Below are positions 45,750 to 47,975 of a DNA stretch of 47,975 bases, piece by piece. A program made the position numbers and the translations under genes. The notes under the pieces are model-generated. The model was not told the DNA's origin. It saw nothing but the letters and a program-made list of their open reading frames with translations, and searched no databases. Within the stretch, counting starts at the first letter, position 1, and every line of letters starts with the position of its first letter. This stretch comes from Gemmatimonadota bacterium (GTDB lineage: Bacteria; Gemmatimonadota; Gemmatimonadetes; Gemmatimonadales; GWC2-71-9). The stretch is taken from contig JAOTWJ010000008.1 of the NCBI GenBank assembly GCA_029862925.1, positions 1 through 47,975 on the forward strand, in the 5' to 3' direction.

Positions 45750-47975
45750 TCAGCCCACGGCTGGCCCGATCCGCATCGCGTAGAACGAGCGCCACACGAA
45801 CATGACGCCAACGATGAAGAACACGATGGCGAGGGCGTACCCCAGTGTGGCGCTGCGCTGCGCGGCGAGGTACACGCCGAGCTCGACGGCCAGCAGGCCG
45901 AAGAGGGTCGTGAACTTGATGACCGGGTTCATCGCCACCGACGACGTGTCCTTGAACGGGTCCCCGACGGTATCGCCCACGATTGAGGCCGCGTGCAGGT
46001 CGGTGCCCTTCAGCTTCAGTTCGGTCTCCACGATCTTCTTCGCGTTGTCCCACGCACCGCCCGCGTTGGCCATGAAGATGGCCTGGAACAACCCGAACAG
46101 TGCGATCGAAATCAGGTAGCCGATAAAGAAGAACGGCTCAATGAACGCGAAGGCGAGCGTGGAGAAGAACACGGCGAGGAAGATGTTGAACATCCCTTTC
46201 TGCGCATACTGGGTGCAGATGCGCACGACCTGCTTGGAGTCTTCCACGGACGCGCGGGTAACCCCGTCGAGCTTGATGTTCTGCTTGATGAACTTCACCG
46301 CGCGGTAGGCGCCGGTGGTGACCGCCTGCGTGGACGCGCCCGTGAACCAGTAGATCATGGCCCCGCCCGTGATCAGGCCGAGGAAAAACGGCGGGTGCAG
46401 GATCGAGAGCTTGTCCAGATTCTCGGTGAGGCCCTGGGTGAGGGCCACGATGATCGAGAAGATCATCGTCGTGGCTCCCACGACCGCCGTGCCGATGAGC
46501 ACGGGCTTGGCCGTCGCCTTGAAGGTGTTCCCCGCCCCGTCGTTCTCCTCGAGCAGCTCCTTGCCGATCGCGAAGTCCGGCGTGAACCCGAAGTCGCGGC
46601 GGATCTCCTCCTGCACGTTCGGGAGCGACTCGATCAGCGAGAGCTCGTAGATCGATTGCGCGTTGTCGGTGACGGGACCGTAGGAATCGACGGCGATCGT
46701 CACGGGGCCCATGCCGAGGAACCCGAACGCCACGAGCCCGAAGGCGAACACCGCAGGCGCCTGCATGAGCACCGCAAGACCCTGGGTGCTCACGAGGAAG
46801 GCGATGGCCATGAGGCCCATGATCGTGAGCCCCAACCAGTACGCGCTGAAATTCCCCGCGACGAACCCGGACAGAATGTTGAGCGACGCCCCGCCCTCGC
46901 GGGAGGACGTCACGATCTCGCGCACGTGCATCGACCGGGTGGAGGTGAAGATCTTCACCAGCTCTGGGATGATCGCGCCGGCGAGCGTGCCGCACGTGAT
47001 GACCGTCGAGAGCTTCCACCACAGCGTGCCATCCCCGAGGTCCGGCACGATCAGCCATGACACGAGATAGGTGAGCGCGACCGACAGCAGTGAGGTGAGC
47101 CAGACCAGCTGGGTGAGCGGTGCCTCGAAGTGCATCCGGGTGGCGGTGCCGTAGCGCCGCTTGGCCACCACGTTGTTGAGCAGATACGCGCTGCCGGACG
47201 CGAGGACCATCATGATGCGCATCACGAAGATCCACACCAGCAGCTTCACCTGGGTCAGTGGCTCCGGCACGGCCAGCAGGATGAACACGATCAGCGCCAC
47301 GCCGGTCACGCCGTAGGTCTCGAAGCCGTCCGCCGTGGGGCCCACGGAGTCACCGGCGTTGTCGCCGGTGCAGTCGGCGATCACCCCGGGGTTCCGGGCG
47401 TCGTCTTCCTTGATGTTGAAGATGATCTTCATCAGGTCGGACCCGATGTCCGCGATCTTCGTGAAGATCCCGCCCGCGATCCGCAGCGCCGCCGCCCCCA
47501 AGGACTCGCCGATGGCGAAGCCGAGGAAACACGCGCCGGCGTAGTCGCCCGGGATGAACAGCAGGATGGCCAGCATGAACAGCAGCTCCACGCTGATGAG
47601 CATCATCCCCACGCTCATCCCTGCGTGGATCGGGATCTCGTAGACCGGGTACGCGCGCCCCCGGAGACTCGCAAAGGCGGTGCGCGAGTTCGCGAGCGTG
47701 TTGATCCGGATACCATACCAGGCGACGCTATAGCTCCCCGCCATGCCGATCAGGCTGAACAGGACGATGATCCCGATCTTGTGCACGGCGAATCCGATCA
47801 TCAGGAAGTAGGCGACGATGATCGTGCCGATGAACAGCTCGAGCACCAGCAGCAGTTTCCCTTGCTGGATCAGGTACGCCTTGCACGTCGTGTAGATCAG
47901 CTCCGAGACTTCGAGCATGGAGCGATGCACCGGCAGCTTCTTCACCTGCCGGTACGTCAGCAGGCCGAACAGCAG
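45750..47975 (-). CDS. hppA: Membrane-bound ion-translocating pyrophosphatase, 5' end beyond window
   Basis: EDDARNPGVIADCTGDNAGDSVGPTADGFETYGVTGVAL; GAGNTFKATAKPVLIGTAVVG; GGAWDNAKKIVE; VGDTVGDPFKDTSSVAMNPVIKF; frame stays open to the right edge (LLFGLLTYRQVKKLP). Confidence 0.93.
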   Translation of the reverse strand: MLFGLLTYRQVKKLPVHRSMLEVSELIYTTCKAYLIQQGKLLLVLELFIGTIIVAYFLMIGFAVHKIGIIVLFSLIGMAGSYSVAWYGIRINTLANSRTAFASLRGRAYPVYEIPIHAGMSVGMMLISVELLFMLAILLFIPGDYAGACFLGFAIGESLGAAALRIAGGIFTKIADIGSDLMKIIFNIKEDDARNPGVIADCTGDNAGDSVGPTADGFETYGVTGVALIVFILLAVPEPLTQVKLLVWIFVMRIMMVLASGSAYLLNNVVAKRRYGTATRMHFEAPLTQLVWLTSLLSVALTYLVSWLIVPDLGDGTLWWKLSTVITCGTLAGAIIPELVKIFTSTRSMHVREIVTSSREGGASLNILSGFVAGNFSAYWLGLTIMGLMAIAFLVSTQGLAVLMQAPAVFAFGLVAFGFLGMGPVTIAVDSYGPVTDNAQSIYELSLIESLPNVQEEIRRDFGFTPDFAIGKELLEENDGAGNTFKATAKPVLIGTAVVGATTMIFSIIVALTQGLTENLDKLSILHPPFFLGLITGGAMIYWFTGASTQAVTTGAYRAVKFIKQNIKLDGVTRASVEDSKQVVRICTQYAQKGMFNIFLAVFFSTLAFAFIEPFFFIGYLISIALFGLFQAIFMANAGGAWDNAKKIVETELKLKGTDLHAASIVGDTVGDPFKDTSSVAMNPVIKFTTLFGLLAVELGVYLAAQRSATLGYALAIVFFIVGVMFVWRSFYAMRIGPAVG

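Overview
High-GC bacterial chromosomal window with tightly packed genes. The taxon looks Gemmatimonadota-like, but that is only an impression. No tRNA, rRNA, CRISPR array, phage or transposase was recognised. The centrepiece is a + strand run of anaerobic-type redox genes. korA1/korB1 (21670-24552, korB1 apparently frameshifted) is followed by a near-continuous operon at 24799-40605: korA2, korB2, an uncharacterised 333-aa protein, rnfB-like, a 1688-aa pyruvate:ferredoxin-oxidoreductase-like protein with a C-terminal ferredoxin domain, rnfC, rnfD, rnfG, rnfE, rnfA, a 58-aa membrane-anchored Cys-rich protein, apbE and an NTF2-like lipoprotein. An intrinsic terminator follows. Placing a long PFOR between rnfB and rnfC, with other 2-oxoacid:ferredoxin oxidoreductases in the same operon, suggests a dedicated 2-oxoacid-to-Rnf electron module; this is the best candidate for an under-described system. 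Other notable items: an archaeal-type HMG-CoA synthase/thiolase/DUF35 cassette beside an archaeal-type DUF99 gene (864-4535); a TPP riboswitch with thiC, flanked on both sides by related inverted-repeat elements; a divergent membrane pyrophosphatase; and a divergent peptide deformylase with a decayed duplicate fragment next to it. The 5-20 kb region is mostly secreted/periplasmic enzymes, a membrane Ser/Thr kinase and a radical SAM protein. All calls are by reading motifs; no database search was run.
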